From: JADJPO01 sp963724535
Lineage (GTDB): Bacteria; Actinomycetota; Actinomycetes; Actinomycetales; Kineosporiaceae
Assembly (NCBI GenBank): GCA_963724535.1
Contig: CAVRVD010000002.1
Location: forward strand, 62,001-126,000
Direction: 5' to 3'
DNA: 64,000 nt
Of the stretch, positions 39,865-49,261 are shown in pieces. The notes under the pieces were generated by a model. It worked only from the letters and a program-made list of their open reading frames with translations, was not told the origin of the DNA and ran no database searches. Numbering within the stretch: position 1 is the first letter of the stretch; every line of letters begins with the position of its first letter. The position numbers and the translations under genes are program-made.

Positions 39865-40983
39865 ATGGAGGTGCCGATCCGCACCGTTGGGGTCGAGGAG
39901 GAGTTCCTCCTGCTCGACCCGGAGTCGGGCGAGCCGCTGGCGGTGGCCGGTGCCGTGCTGGCGGCCGACCTGGTGCTGACCGGTCGCGTCGTGCCCGGGC
40001 CCGACCCGGTTGTCCATCCCGAGCTGATGGGTCAACAGCTGGAGACGACCACCGGCGCCTGCACCTCCCTGACCGAGCTGGGCGACCAGATCCGCGCCGC
40101 GCGGCGCCGGGCGGCGGCGGCCGCTGCGGCCGCCGGGGTCGCGCTCGCCGCCGTCGCCACCTCACCGGTGCCGGCAACAACCACCGTGTACACCCCCGAC
40201 CCCCGATACCGGCGGATGGCGCAGCGCTTCGCCCGGATCGCCGACGACGGTCACACCTGCGGGTGTCACGTGCATGTCGCCGTGGAGTCCGGCGAGGAGG
40301 CAGTCGCCGTGGTCGACCGGATCCGGCCCTGGACGGCGCCGCTGACCGCACTGAGCGCCAACTCGCCGTTCTGGCACGGAGAGGACACCGGCTACGCCAG
40401 CTTCCGCAGCCTGGTCTGGAACCGATGGCCCTCCGCCGGCCCGACCGGCCTGTTCGGCGACCTCGCCGGCTACCGCGCCACCGTCGAGGCCATGATCGCC
40501 ACCGATACCGTGATCGACGCCGGCATGGTCTACTTCGACGTCCGGCTCTCCCACCGCCACCCGACCGTCGAGGTCCGGGTGAGCGACGTCTGTCTGGACG
40601 CCGAGGACGTCGTGCTGCTCGCCGGCCTGGTCCGTGCCCTGGTCGAGACCGCGGCGCGGCAGTGGCGCCAGGCGGTGGTCCCGGACCCGGTGCGCACCGA
40701 GGTGTTGCGGCTGGCCGCCTGGCGGGCCGCCCGCTCGGGTCCGGACGGGCTGCTGCTGATGCCCGGAACCTGGATGCCCGCCCCGGCCGCGGACGTGGTC
40801 GCGCGGCTGGTCGAGCACGTCACCCCGGTCCTGGTCCAGCAGGACGAGCTGGGCCGGGTCATGGGGTCGCTGGCCCGGCTGGCCGACCGCGGCTGCGGCG
40901 CTCGGCGCCAGCGGGAGGCGTTGCGCCGCTGCGGATCCCTCTCGGGTGTGGCCCGGGAGGCCGCTGCCGCCACTCTGGAATGA
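39865..40983 (+). CDS. YbdK-type carboxylate-amine ligase (glutamate-cysteine ligase family 2)
   Basis: The 372-residue ATP-grasp-like enzyme joins a carboxylate to an amine. It shows the GCS2 hallmarks RTVGVEEEFLLLDPESGE, HTCGCHVHVAVESGEE, ALSANSPFWHGEDTGYASFR and PTVEVRVSDVCLD. Family members include gamma-glutamylcysteine ligases with weak activity. The promoter region is duplicated in tandem just upstream. Confidence 0.92.
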   Translation: MEVPIRTVGVEEEFLLLDPESGEPLAVAGAVLAADLVLTGRVVPGPDPVVHPELMGQQLETTTGACTSLTELGDQIRAARRRAAAAAAAAGVALAAVATSPVPATTTVYTPDPRYRRMAQRFARIADDGHTCGCHVHVAVESGEEAVAVVDRIRPWTAPLTALSANSPFWHGEDTGYASFRSLVWNRWPSAGPTGLFGDLAGYRATVEAMIATDTVIDAGMVYFDVRLSHRHPTVEVRVSDVCLDAEDVVLLAGLVRALVETAARQWRQAVVPDPVRTEVLRLAAWRAARSGPDGLLLMPGTWMPAPAADVVARLVEHVTPVLVQQDELGRVMGSLARLADRGCGARRQREALRRCGSLSGVAREAAAATLE

Positions 40984-41070
40984 CCTGCGGGAGTGCTCGC
41001 CGCAGTGGCCCAGGTCGGCCTGGTCGCCGGCCAGCCGGGTCGAACCGTGCAGCGGTTAGGCTCAGGGGTC

Positions 41071-42087
41071 ATGGGGTCCGCAACGGTGGCGCTGGCCCGC
41101 CGACTCGCCGAGGACGTGCTGCTGCCCGCCGCCGCGGCCGCGGACCGGGCCGACCGGGTGCCGCCCGAGCTCCTGGACGCCTTGGTCGACAACGGCTTCT
41201 ACGGGCTCGGCGCCCCCGACGGGCTGTGTCCTCTGGGCCGGACGGACGCCGTGGTCCGCGCCGCCGTGATCGAGGCCTTCGCCGGCGGGTGCCTGGCCGC
41301 GGCGTTCGTATGGCAGCAGCACCGGGGGGCGCTGCGGGCGGTTGCCGCCACCGCACCCTCCTCGCTGCGCGAGGAGGTTCTGCCACAGCTGGCGGCCGGG
41401 CGGCTGCGGGCCGGCCTGGCGATCGGGGCGGCCACCCGTACCGGCCCGCCGGTGATCCGCGCGCGGGCAGGGGGCGACGGCTGGGTGCTGACCGGCACGG
41501 CACCGTGGGTGACCGGGTGGGGCATGGTGGACGTGCTGCTGATGGCCGCGCGCACCGACGAGGACCTCCTGGTCTGGTCGCTGCTGCCGGTCAGCACGCC
41601 GGGGCTACAGGCCGAGCCCTTGGACCTGCTCGCCATCCCGGCCAGCGGCACGGTGACCCTGCACGCTCATGAGGTGAGCGTGCCCGCCGGACGCGTGCTG
41701 GCCACCGAGCCGCACTCCGCCTACCTGGCGAGGGACGCGGAGTCGTTGTCCAGCAACGGGTTCCTCGCTCTCGGGGTGGCCGGCCGGGCGATCACGACGA
41801 TCGGTCAGGACCGCGTGGGGTCGGCGTTGGCAGGCGAGTTGGCCCGGGTGCGGGACCGGTTGCTGGTCGCCGGTGCGGACGACGCGCCTGCGGCACGGGC
41901 CGACGCGTCCGAGCTGGCGCTGCGGGCGGCCGGCGCACTCGCCGTCCACCAGGGTTCGCAATCGGTGCTGGCCGGGTCGGACGCCGACCGGCTGGTCCGG
42001 GAGGCCCTGCTGCTGCTCACCTTCGCCACCCGCCCCACCATCCGCGCCCAACTCCTGACCCGGCTCAGCCCGACCGTGAGTGGCTGA
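41071..42087 (+). CDS. Acyl-CoA-dehydrogenase-like protein
   Basis: The 338-residue protein follows the acyl-CoA dehydrogenase fold: an N-terminal helical part (ELLDALVDNGFYGLGAPDG), a beta domain (GDGWVLTGTAPWVTGWGMVD) and a C-terminal helical part (SNGFLALGVAGRAITTIGQD). It is divergent from fatty-acid enzymes, and the usual catalytic Glu motif is not evident, so the substrate is unknown. TAGGCT lies eight bases before the ATG. It overlaps the 3' end of the LacI gene by 23 bp, convergently. Confidence 0.72.
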   Translation: MGSATVALARRLAEDVLLPAAAAADRADRVPPELLDALVDNGFYGLGAPDGLCPLGRTDAVVRAAVIEAFAGGCLAAAFVWQQHRGALRAVAATAPSSLREEVLPQLAAGRLRAGLAIGAATRTGPPVIRARAGGDGWVLTGTAPWVTGWGMVDVLLMAARTDEDLLVWSLLPVSTPGLQAEPLDLLAIPASGTVTLHAHEVSVPAGRVLATEPHSAYLARDAESLSSNGFLALGVAGRAITTIGQDRVGSALAGELARVRDRLLVAGADDAPAARADASELALRAAGALAVHQGSQSVLAGSDADRLVREALLLLTFATRPTIRAQLLTRLSPTVSG

Positions 42088-43162
42088 TCCGCCGGAGTCG
42101 TGCCGAGTCGGGCACCGCCTGCGGGCCCTCATCCACCACGGCCCCGTCGGTGCACTCCCCGGTCGACCCGCGCACGACGAGGCGCGCCTCCACCCGCAGG
42201 TGCCGGGCCCGCTGGCCGGGGTTCTCGATCCGCTCGAACAGTCGCCGAGCGGCCAGGGTGCCCATCTCGGTAAGCGGCTGGGCGACCGTGGTCAGGTCCA
42301 GGGTGCGCAGCGCGCCGAGCGCCATGCCGTCGTAGCCGATCACCGAGACGTCGCCGGGCACCGCCAACCCCCGCTCGTGCGCCGCGGCGATGGCTCCCAG
42401 CGCCGCGAAGTCGTTGGCCACGAACAGGGCCGTGGGCGCCGGCGCGCCGTCCAGGGCCCGGTGGGCGGCGGCGTGTCCGGCCGCGTCGGTCAGCCCGCCG
42501 GGTTCGACCCGCACATGGTGCGCCAGCCCGGCCGAGGCCATCGCCTCGACATACCCGCGGCAGCGTTCCGCCGAGACCGGGTTGTCCCCGCCGTCCAGAT
42601 GGGTGATCCGTCGATGCCCGAGCGAGACCAGGTGCTCCACCGCCAGGTGCGCGCCCACGAGGTCGTCGTTGCTGACGGTGTCGAGGCGGGGGCCGACCAC
42701 GTCGCTGCGGGTGACCACGACGGTCGGCACCTCGGAGGCCAGGGCGCGGATCGTCGTCGGGTCCAACCGGTGCGAGATCAGGATCAGGCCCTCGACCTGG
42801 AACTCCAGGAGCTTGTCGAGGTCGCGGATCTCGAGCGCCGGATCGGTGCCACCGCTGACCAGCATGGTGGCGTAGCCGACGCCGCGCAGCTGGGCCTGAA
42901 CGCCGTCCAGGATCTGGGCGAAGATCGGGTTGTGCAGGTCGATCGCCAGCACCCCGACGGTCCGGCTGTGCCGGTCGGCCAGGCTGCGGGCGGCGGCGTT
43001 CGGCCGGTAGCCGAGCCGGTCGGCGGCGGCCATGATCGCCGTCCGGCTCTCCGGGGCCACCTTGGGCGAGTCGCGCATCGCCAACGACACCAGCGACTTC
43101 GACACCCCGGCCAGCGCGGCAACGTCGTGAATGGTCGGCCGGGCCTTCGGCGGTGTGGTCAT
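42065..43162 (-). CDS. LacI-family repressor of the inositol locus
   Basis: The 365-residue regulator has an N-terminal HTH (TIHDVAALAGVSKSLVSLAM) and a sugar-binding-protein-like effector domain (TVGVLAIDLHNPIFAQILDG, VSVIGYDGMALGAL). It shares a 4-nt overlap with iolG (ATGA) and lies beside the inositol operon, so inositol or an intermediate is its probable effector. The palindrome at 44300-44315 is the likely operator. Confidence 0.92.
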   Translation of the reverse strand: MTTPPKARPTIHDVAALAGVSKSLVSLAMRDSPKVAPESRTAIMAAADRLGYRPNAAARSLADRHSRTVGVLAIDLHNPIFAQILDGVQAQLRGVGYATMLVSGGTDPALEIRDLDKLLEFQVEGLILISHRLDPTTIRALASEVPTVVVTRSDVVGPRLDTVSNDDLVGAHLAVEHLVSLGHRRITHLDGGDNPVSAERCRGYVEAMASAGLAHHVRVEPGGLTDAAGHAAAHRALDGAPAPTALFVANDFAALGAIAAAHERGLAVPGDVSVIGYDGMALGALRTLDLTTVAQPLTEMGTLAARRLFERIENPGQRARHLRVEARLVVRGSTGECTDGAVVDEGPQAVPDSARLRRISHSRSG

Positions 43163-44163
43163 GAGTCGGCGGCCACCACCTCACGGGTGCGAACCGGCCC
43201 CCCGGACGCCACCGACTGTTCGCAGGCGATCGCGGCACGCAGGCTCTCCAATGCCGCCCGTGGCGGGCACGGGTTGGCGAGCTCACCCGCCGCGTGGCTG
43301 ACGAACGCGGCGGTCTCGCGCCGGAACGCCTCGCGGAACCGGTCGACGAACCCCGCGTAGGGGTTCTCGTTGGTCCCCAGGTGCGCCTCCAGCGTGCGCA
43401 GCGGCGTGCGCGTGTCCAGGCCCGCACTCACCGAGTCCGCTGAGCCGAAGGCCTCCAGTCGCACGTCGTGGCCGAGTGCGTCGTGGCGGGCTCCGTGCAC
43501 CGAGATCTGGACGCCGCCGCTCGTCACCGCGTGGATCAGGCTGACATCGGCGTCGCCGAAGCGGGCATACTCCGGGTGCGCGCGCACGGCCGTGGTCGCG
43601 TAGACGGTCTCGATCTCCTGCCCGGTGATCCAGGCGGCGAGGTCGAGGTCGTGCACGTGCAGGTCGCGGAAGATGCCGCCGCTGCCGGCGATGAACTCCG
43701 GCGTGGAGGGGGTGTGGTCGGCCGAGAGCAGCCGCAGCGTGTACACCGTGCCCAGGCTGCCGTCGACCACCAGGTCGTGGACGGCGCGCAGTGCGGGGTC
43801 GAAGCGGCGCTGGAACCCGACCTGAAGGCTGGCGCCGTGCCGCTGCGCCAGCGACATCACCGCCTCGGAGTCGGCCAGGGTCAGCGCGATCGGCTTCTCG
43901 CACAGCGCCGGGCGGCCCTGCGCCAGCACCGTCTCGAGCAGGTCGGCGTGGGCGTCGGTGGCCAGCGCTACGACGGTGGCGTCGACCTCGAGGTCACCGA
44001 CCCGGGACCAGTCCACCGCGGTGGCACCGAAACGCTCGGCCAGGGCACGGGCGCGCTGGGGGGTGCGGTTGGCCACCAGGACCTCCTCGACCCGGGGGTC
44101 GGCCACGAGGTCCTCCACCCGGATGCTGCCCATTCGTCCGGCGCCGATCACCGCGATCCTCAT
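43159..44163 (-). CDS. iolG: myo-Inositol 2-dehydrogenase
   Basis: This 334-residue Gfo/Idh/MocA oxidoreductase oxidises myo-inositol to scyllo-inosose with NAD. It has the Rossmann motif AVIGAGRMGSIRVEDLVADP, the conserved CEKPIALTLADSEAV, and the catalytic region FRDLHVHDLDLAAWITG with the Asp-His pair. It is divergent from the other inositol genes, with LacI translated right behind it. ATG 44163 follows AAGGAGC. Confidence 0.92.
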   Translation of the reverse strand: MRIAVIGAGRMGSIRVEDLVADPRVEEVLVANRTPQRARALAERFGATAVDWSRVGDLEVDATVVALATDAHADLLETVLAQGRPALCEKPIALTLADSEAVMSLAQRHGASLQVGFQRRFDPALRAVHDLVVDGSLGTVYTLRLLSADHTPSTPEFIAGSGGIFRDLHVHDLDLAAWITGQEIETVYATTAVRAHPEYARFGDADVSLIHAVTSGGVQISVHGARHDALGHDVRLEAFGSADSVSAGLDTRTPLRTLEAHLGTNENPYAGFVDRFREAFRRETAAFVSHAAGELANPCPPRAALESLRAAIACEQSVASGGPVRTREVVAADS

Positions 44164-44299
44164 CGAGTAGCTCCTTCGGTCCTACGCGCTCAGGTCGTGC
44201 TCGGGTCGTCGTGCTCGGGTTGTGGCGCTGGGTCGAGATGCCTTCACCACGCCGATCCGTTGCGGTGGCGGCGGCGCTCGTGGCAGTATGGCACCATTC

Positions 44300-44315
44300 G
44301 TTGGAACGCTCCAAC
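44300..44315. promoter_or_regulatory. Palindromic operator of the inositol divergent promoter
   Basis: GTTGGA (44300-44305) and TCCAAC (44310-44315) flank ACGC, a LacI-type operator. On the minus strand TTGGAG (44309-44314), an 18-bp spacer and CATACT (44285-44290) resemble a promoter for iolG-lacI, whose -35 would be covered by the repressor. The rightward operon starts at 44338 with GAGGA before the ATG. Confidence 0.65.
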
Positions 44316-44337
44316 AGCAATCTCCTGAGGATAGCCG

Positions 44338-45243
44338 ATGACCGATTTCGTCGACCGGATCGCCACCGCCCCGATCTCTTGGGGCATCTGCGAGGTACCC
44401 GGCTGGGGGGCGATGCTGCCCACCGGTCGGGTGCTGGCGGAGATGGCCGGGCTGGGGCTGCGGGCCACCGAGCTCGGCGCGCCGGGGTTCTTCCCCGAGG
44501 ACCCGGAGGCGATCAGAACCCTCCTCGCCGAGCGTGGGATGACCATGCTCGGAGGGTTCACGCCGCTGGTGCTGCACGACCGATCGGCACGGGCCGAGCT
44601 GGTGGCCACCGCCACCACCACGGCGCGCCATCTGCGCGCCGCCGGCAGTAGCGTGATGGTGAGCGCCGTGGTCCAGGACGCCGCGTGGTCGATCCCGACG
44701 CCGCTGGATGCCGCCGAGCGCCGCTGTCTGTTGGAGTCGCTGCGGATCGTCGACGACATCTGCGCCGAACACGGCCTGCGCCAGGTGCTGCACCCCCATG
44801 TGCAGACCCTGGTCGAGACCGCCGACGACGTGCACCGGGTCGTCGACGGCTGTGACGTCGACTGGTGCCTGGACACCGGGCATCTCGCCATCGGCGGCGT
44901 CGACCCGGTGCAGTTCGCCAAGGACGTCACCGACCGGGTCGGACACGTCCACCTCAAGGACGTGCGCATGGACCTGGCCGCTCCGGTGCTGCGCCGCGAG
45001 GTCTCGATCATGCAGGCCACCCAGAACGGGCTGTTCACCCCGCTCGGCCAGGGCGACGTCGACATCGCTGGCGTCGTGCAGACCATGGAACGGGCCGACT
45101 ACCGGGGCTGGTACGTCATCGAGCAGGACACCGCGATCACCGGGCCGATGCCCGAGCAGGGCGACGGCCCGGTTCGCCAGGTACAGACCTCGCTGGAGTT
45201 CCTGACCGGCACGGTCGCGTCGAGCCTGCCCTGCGGTGAGTGA
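44338..45243 (+). CDS. iolE: Inosose dehydratase-like sugar phosphate isomerase/epimerase
   Basis: This 301-residue TIM barrel would dehydrate scyllo-inosose to the diketone. It shows the N-terminal APISWGICEVPGWGAMLPTG, the metal-site segments VLHPHVQTLVETADDV, WCLDTGHLAIGG and HVHLKDVRMDLA, and the end YRGWYVIEQDTAI. This is the IolE/MocC pattern; IolI-type isomerases share the fold, so the exact step is inferred from context. It is first in the operon and overlaps iolC by 8 nt. Confidence 0.82.
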   Translation: MTDFVDRIATAPISWGICEVPGWGAMLPTGRVLAEMAGLGLRATELGAPGFFPEDPEAIRTLLAERGMTMLGGFTPLVLHDRSARAELVATATTTARHLRAAGSSVMVSAVVQDAAWSIPTPLDAAERRCLLESLRIVDDICAEHGLRQVLHPHVQTLVETADDVHRVVDGCDVDWCLDTGHLAIGGVDPVQFAKDVTDRVGHVHLKDVRMDLAAPVLRREVSIMQATQNGLFTPLGQGDVDIAGVVQTMERADYRGWYVIEQDTAITGPMPEQGDGPVRQVQTSLEFLTGTVASSLPCGE

Positions 45244-46219
45244 GCACCCGGGCGTGAACGCCCCCGAGGTCGTCAGCATCGGGCGGGTCAGCGTCGATCT
45301 GTACGCGATCGAGCCGGGCGCCTCGTTCGCCGACCAGCAGTCGTTTACCAAGTCCGTCGGCGGCAGCCCCACCAACGTCGCCGTCGCCGCGGCCCGGCTC
45401 GGCCGCCGGACGGCGCTGGTCACCAAGGTCGGCGGCGACGGCCTGGGTCGCTTCGTGTTGAACCGGTTGCAGGACTGGGGCGTGGACACCCGGTTCGTGG
45501 GTGTGCAACCGGATGCCCAGACCCCGGTGGTGCTGACCGCACTCGACCCGCCGGCGTCTCCGCAGATCACCTTCTACCGAGGCGCGGCGGCGCCGGACAG
45601 CACGCTCGCCCCCGGCGACCTCCCGTCGCAGGTCGTCACCGAGTGCGACCTGCTCTGGCTCAGCCACGCCTCCCTGGCCCAGGGGACGACGGCCGCGGCG
45701 GTCACCGCCTGGGCGCGGCAGCGCGGGCGGCGTCCGCACACGGTGCTCGACCTCGACTACCGGCCGCACCTGTGGTCGGATTTCGAGACCCCTCGGGAGG
45801 CGGCACGGGCCGCGATCGCGGCGTCCACGGTGGTGGTCGGCAACCTCGCCGAGTGCGAGATGGCGCTCGGTACCGATGACCCGGACGCCGCCGCCGACGC
45901 GCTGCTGGCCGCCGGTGTCGATCTGGCGATCGTCAAGCTCGGCCCGGACGGCGTCCTGATGGCGCAGCCCGAGGGCCGCTGCACGATCGCGCCGACCCCG
46001 GTCGACGTCGTGTGCGGTCTCGGGGCCGGCGACGCCTTCGGGGGCGCGTTGGCCCATGGCCTGCTCAGCGGGTGGTCCGTGCCCCGGATCGGTCGCTTCG
46101 CCAGTGCCGCAGGGGCTCTGGTCGCCTCGCGGCTCGCCTGTGCCGAGGCGATGCCCACCCTGGCCGAGCTGGACGCCCTCATCATCGACGATGCGATCGG
46201 CGAAGGAGCCACCCGATGA
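45236..46219 (+). CDS. iolC: 5-Dehydro-2-deoxygluconokinase
   Basis: This 327-residue PfkB-family kinase phosphorylates the deoxy-ketogluconate intermediate. It shows VVSIGRVSVDLYAIEPG, the GG-motif SVGGSPTNVAVAAARLGRRT, and the anion-hole/catalytic GLGAGDAFGGALAHGLL with Asp as base. GTG 45236 overlaps iolE by 8 nt, and its stop overlaps the aldolase ATG (ATGA). Confidence 0.93.
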   Translation: MSEHPGVNAPEVVSIGRVSVDLYAIEPGASFADQQSFTKSVGGSPTNVAVAAARLGRRTALVTKVGGDGLGRFVLNRLQDWGVDTRFVGVQPDAQTPVVLTALDPPASPQITFYRGAAAPDSTLAPGDLPSQVVTECDLLWLSHASLAQGTTAAAVTAWARQRGRRPHTVLDLDYRPHLWSDFETPREAARAAIAASTVVVGNLAECEMALGTDDPDAAADALLAAGVDLAIVKLGPDGVLMAQPEGRCTIAPTPVDVVCGLGAGDAFGGALAHGLLSGWSVPRIGRFASAAGALVASRLACAEAMPTLAELDALIIDDAIGEGATR

Positions 46220-47115
46220 GCGGCCTGGACCCGGCGCGCTACCGCGCCCTGATCGAGGCGCGGATCTTCGAACCCAAGGCCCTGACCACGGCGCTGCAGG
46301 CCCGGCGCCGGCGCGCCCTGGCCGGGCAGGACGGCCGGCTGCTGATCCTGGCCGCCGACCACACCGCCCGGGGCAAGCTGTCGGTGGGCGGCGACCCGCT
46401 GGCCATCGCCGACCGGTTCACCCTGCTCGACCGGCTGGCTCAGGCGCTCAGCGTGCCCGGGGTCGACGGGGTGCTGGGCAGCGCCGACGTGCTCGAGGAG
46501 CTGGCCTGGCTCGGCCTGCTCGAGGACCGCCTGGCCATCGGCACGATGAACCGCGGCGGCATCATCGGCGCCACCTGGGAGCTGGACGACCGGATCACCG
46601 CCTACGACGTCGACCACATCGAGGCCTACGGTCTGGACGGCGGCAAGACCCTGCTGCGGATCGACCACACCGACCCGGCCGTCGCGCGGACCATAGAGAC
46701 TGTCGGGGCGGTGACCACGGCGCTGGCCGACCGCGCGCTGATGAGCATGGTCGAGGTGCTGCCCTACCGCAAGGACGGCGACGGGCGTGCGGTGGAGGAC
46801 TCCGACCACGAGGCGATGGTCAAGGTGGTCGCCATCGCCTCCGGGCTCGGCTCCTGCTCGGCCTACACCTGGCTCAAGATCCCCGGCAGCGACCGGATGT
46901 CCGAGGTCGCCGCCGCCACCACCCTGCCGATCCTGATGCTCGGCGGGGACCCCGGCGCCGATACCGGCCGCACGGCAACCAGATGGGACACCGCGATGAA
47001 CGAACCGAACGTCAGGGGGCTGGTCGCCGGCCGGCCACTGCTCTACCCGCCGCACGGCAGTTCGGCGGACGCCGCGGCGAGGGCCGCCGAGATCGTCCAC
47101 CGGGAGCGCTCATGA
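46216..47115 (+). CDS. IolJ-like class I aldolase (Cgl0159-type)
   Basis: The 299-residue (beta/alpha)8 protein reads LLILAADHTARGKLSVGG, GIIGATWELDDRITAYDVDH, EAYGLDGGKTLLRIDHTDPA and AYTWLKIPGSDRMSEVAAAT, with a conserved Lys in WLKIPG likely forming the Schiff base. Located between iolC and iolB, it should cleave the phosphorylated product to dihydroxyacetone phosphate and malonate semialdehyde, as IolJ does. Overlaps of 4 nt on both sides imply coupled translation. Confidence 0.85.
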   Translation: MSGLDPARYRALIEARIFEPKALTTALQARRRRALAGQDGRLLILAADHTARGKLSVGGDPLAIADRFTLLDRLAQALSVPGVDGVLGSADVLEELAWLGLLEDRLAIGTMNRGGIIGATWELDDRITAYDVDHIEAYGLDGGKTLLRIDHTDPAVARTIETVGAVTTALADRALMSMVEVLPYRKDGDGRAVEDSDHEAMVKVVAIASGLGSCSAYTWLKIPGSDRMSEVAAATTLPILMLGGDPGADTGRTATRWDTAMNEPNVRGLVAGRPLLYPPHGSSADAAARAAEIVHRERS

Positions 47116-48044
47116 GCTGGCACCGACCAGCCGACCGTTCGGAGTCGGCACACGCTTCGGCGCAGGCCCCGACCGACGTGCGCGTCGGCCCCGCAGACGC
47201 CGGGTGGACCTACAGCGGCCTGCACGTGGTCACCCTCAGCCCAGGAGTGCCGGTGCCGGTCGAGCTGGACGGCGAGGAGGCGGTCGTCGTCCCGCTGTCG
47301 GCCCGCGGGGTCACGGTGGACGTGGACGAGACGAGCTACCGGCTCGAGGGCCGCACCGGGGTGTTCGCGTCCGTCTCGGACTGGCTGTACGTGCCGGTCG
47401 GCGCTCGCCTGGTCCTGTCCGTCGAGAGTGGGGCTGGTGAGGGCGGTGAGGTCGCCGTCTGCACCGCCCGGGCCACCGAGCGCTTCGACGTGCAGTACAT
47501 CAAGGCCGCCGACGTCCCCGTCGAGGTGCGCGGCGCCGGGCGGGCGACCCGGCAGGTGACCAACATCGCCACCCCCGGCTCGTTCTCCGGCGCTCACAAG
47601 ATCAACGTGTGCGAGGTGATCACCCCCGGCGGCAACTGGTCCTCCTGGCCGCCGCATCGCCACGACGGCATCGGTGACTGCACGCCGTCCAACGAGGAGA
47701 TCTACTACTTCCGGATCGGGCGCGGGGACTCCCCGCACGGGGACGTCGCCGGACAGGGCCTGTTCCACGTCTACACCGTCGACGGCTCGGTCGACGAGAC
47801 GGTGACCCTGCACGACGGCGACGTCTACCTGGTGCCACAGGGCTACCACGGACCGTCCGTGGCCCCGCCGGAGTACCCGATGTACTTCCTGAACGTCCTC
47901 GCCGGACCGCACCCGGAACGGACGATGGCGTTCTGCGACGACCCCGAGCATCAGTGGATCCGCACCTCCTGGGACGGCCAGCCCCAGGATCCTCGGCTCC
48001 CTTGGACCTCGGCCGCGGGTCGAGTGGACGGTGAGCGGTCGTGA
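47112..48044 (+). CDS. iolB: 5-Deoxy-glucuronate isomerase
   Basis: This 310-residue double cupin isomerises 5-deoxyglucuronate to the kinase substrate. It shows YIKAADVPVEVRGAGRATRQ, NICEVITPGG-like sequence (seen as NVCEVITPGGNWSSWPPHRH), EEIYYFRIG and VYLVPQGYHGPSVAPPEYPM, which supply metal-binding His and Glu residues. It has 4-nt overlaps with both neighbours. Confidence 0.94.
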   Translation: MSWHRPADRSESAHASAQAPTDVRVGPADAGWTYSGLHVVTLSPGVPVPVELDGEEAVVVPLSARGVTVDVDETSYRLEGRTGVFASVSDWLYVPVGARLVLSVESGAGEGGEVAVCTARATERFDVQYIKAADVPVEVRGAGRATRQVTNIATPGSFSGAHKINVCEVITPGGNWSSWPPHRHDGIGDCTPSNEEIYYFRIGRGDSPHGDVAGQGLFHVYTVDGSVDETVTLHDGDVYLVPQGYHGPSVAPPEYPMYFLNVLAGPHPERTMAFCDDPEHQWIRTSWDGQPQDPRLPWTSAAGRVDGERS

Positions 48045-49261
48045 GTGAGCAGATGGGTGGACAGCCGAGCGAACACCCCAGACGTCGGGTCGGGATCGCC
48101 GTCCTGGGCCTGGGCTGGATGGGCCAGGCGCACAGCCGGTCGGCGCTGCGGATCCCCTCACTCTTCCCGGACCGCGCCTATGACCCGGCGCTCGTGGTCT
48201 GCGCCGATCCGGTGGCCACGCAGCGCGAACGCGCCGTCGCCGACTTCGGCTTCGAGCGGGCCGTGAGCGACTGGCGCGAAGCGGTGTCGGCCCCCGACGT
48301 CGATGCGGTGTGGGTGACGGCGCCCAACATGCTGCACGTGGAGATGATCGAGGCGGCGTGCGCGGCCGGGAAGGCGGTGTTCAGCGAGAAGCCCATCGGC
48401 GGCAAGCCCGAGCAGGCGGTGGCGGCGTTCCGGACGGCGGAGCGGGCCGGCGTCCTCACCGGGGTCGGCTACAACTACCTGTGGGCCCCGCTGGTGCTGC
48501 ACGCCAAGGAGCTCATCACCTCCGGTGAGCTCGGCGAGATCACGCACTACCGAGGCCGGTTCCTGTCGATGTACGGCAGTGACGAGCTGGGTCTGCTCAC
48601 CTGGCGGTTCCTGTTCGACCAGGCCGGGTACGGGGTCAGCAGCGACATCCTCAGCCATTCGGTCGCGCTGGCGCAGTTCCTCGTCGGTCCGGTCACCGAG
48701 GTGGTCGGCCTGCAGAACACCACGATCACGCACCGGCCGATCCCCACCGGGGCGGCCGGTCACTACGGCCGGGGTGCCGCGGACGACGAGCGGGGCGCGG
48801 TCGAGAACGAGGACTTCGCCTCGATGTTGTGCCGCTTCGCCTCCGGCGCGACCGGTACCTTCGAGGCCGGCCGCGCCCTGGTCGGCCCCGAGAGCCAGAA
48901 CGCCCTCGAGGTCTACGGCACCAAGGGGTCACTGGCCTGGAACTTCGAGCGGCTCAACGAGCTCCAGGTCTACCGCCTCAGCAGCGACGCCACGAGCGGG
49001 TACACCACGGTGTTCGGCGGTGACCGGTTCCCCTATCACGGGGCCTTCGTGCCGGGTCAGGCCAACGCGATCGGCTTCGAGGACCTCGTCGCCATCGAGG
49101 ACCACGTGTTCTGCCAGGCCCTGGCCACCGGCGAGACCTTCTCGCCGGGTTTTCGAGAGGCGGTCGATGTGGTCAGTGTGCAGCAGGCCCTGATCGACTC
49201 GTGGACCGGTCGCGGCTGGCAACCGGTTCGTGACCTCGCCAAGGACGGAGACCCTCGATGA
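48041..49261 (+). CDS. Gfo/Idh/MocA-family dehydrogenase, second inositol dehydrogenase
   Basis: The 406-residue oxidoreductase has VGIAVLGLGWMGQAHSRSAL, VWVTAPNMLHVEMIEAAC, the conserved SEKPIGGKPEQAVAAF and a long C-terminal beta domain. Together with iolG it gives the locus two dehydrogenases; this one may act on scyllo-inositol, D-chiro-inositol or another cyclitol. It overlaps iolB (GTGA) and iolD (ATGA) by 4 nt. Confidence 0.85.
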   Translation: MSEQMGGQPSEHPRRRVGIAVLGLGWMGQAHSRSALRIPSLFPDRAYDPALVVCADPVATQRERAVADFGFERAVSDWREAVSAPDVDAVWVTAPNMLHVEMIEAACAAGKAVFSEKPIGGKPEQAVAAFRTAERAGVLTGVGYNYLWAPLVLHAKELITSGELGEITHYRGRFLSMYGSDELGLLTWRFLFDQAGYGVSSDILSHSVALAQFLVGPVTEVVGLQNTTITHRPIPTGAAGHYGRGAADDERGAVENEDFASMLCRFASGATGTFEAGRALVGPESQNALEVYGTKGSLAWNFERLNELQVYRLSSDATSGYTTVFGGDRFPYHGAFVPGQANAIGFEDLVAIEDHVFCQALATGETFSPGFREAVDVVSVQQALIDSWTGRGWQPVRDLAKDGDPR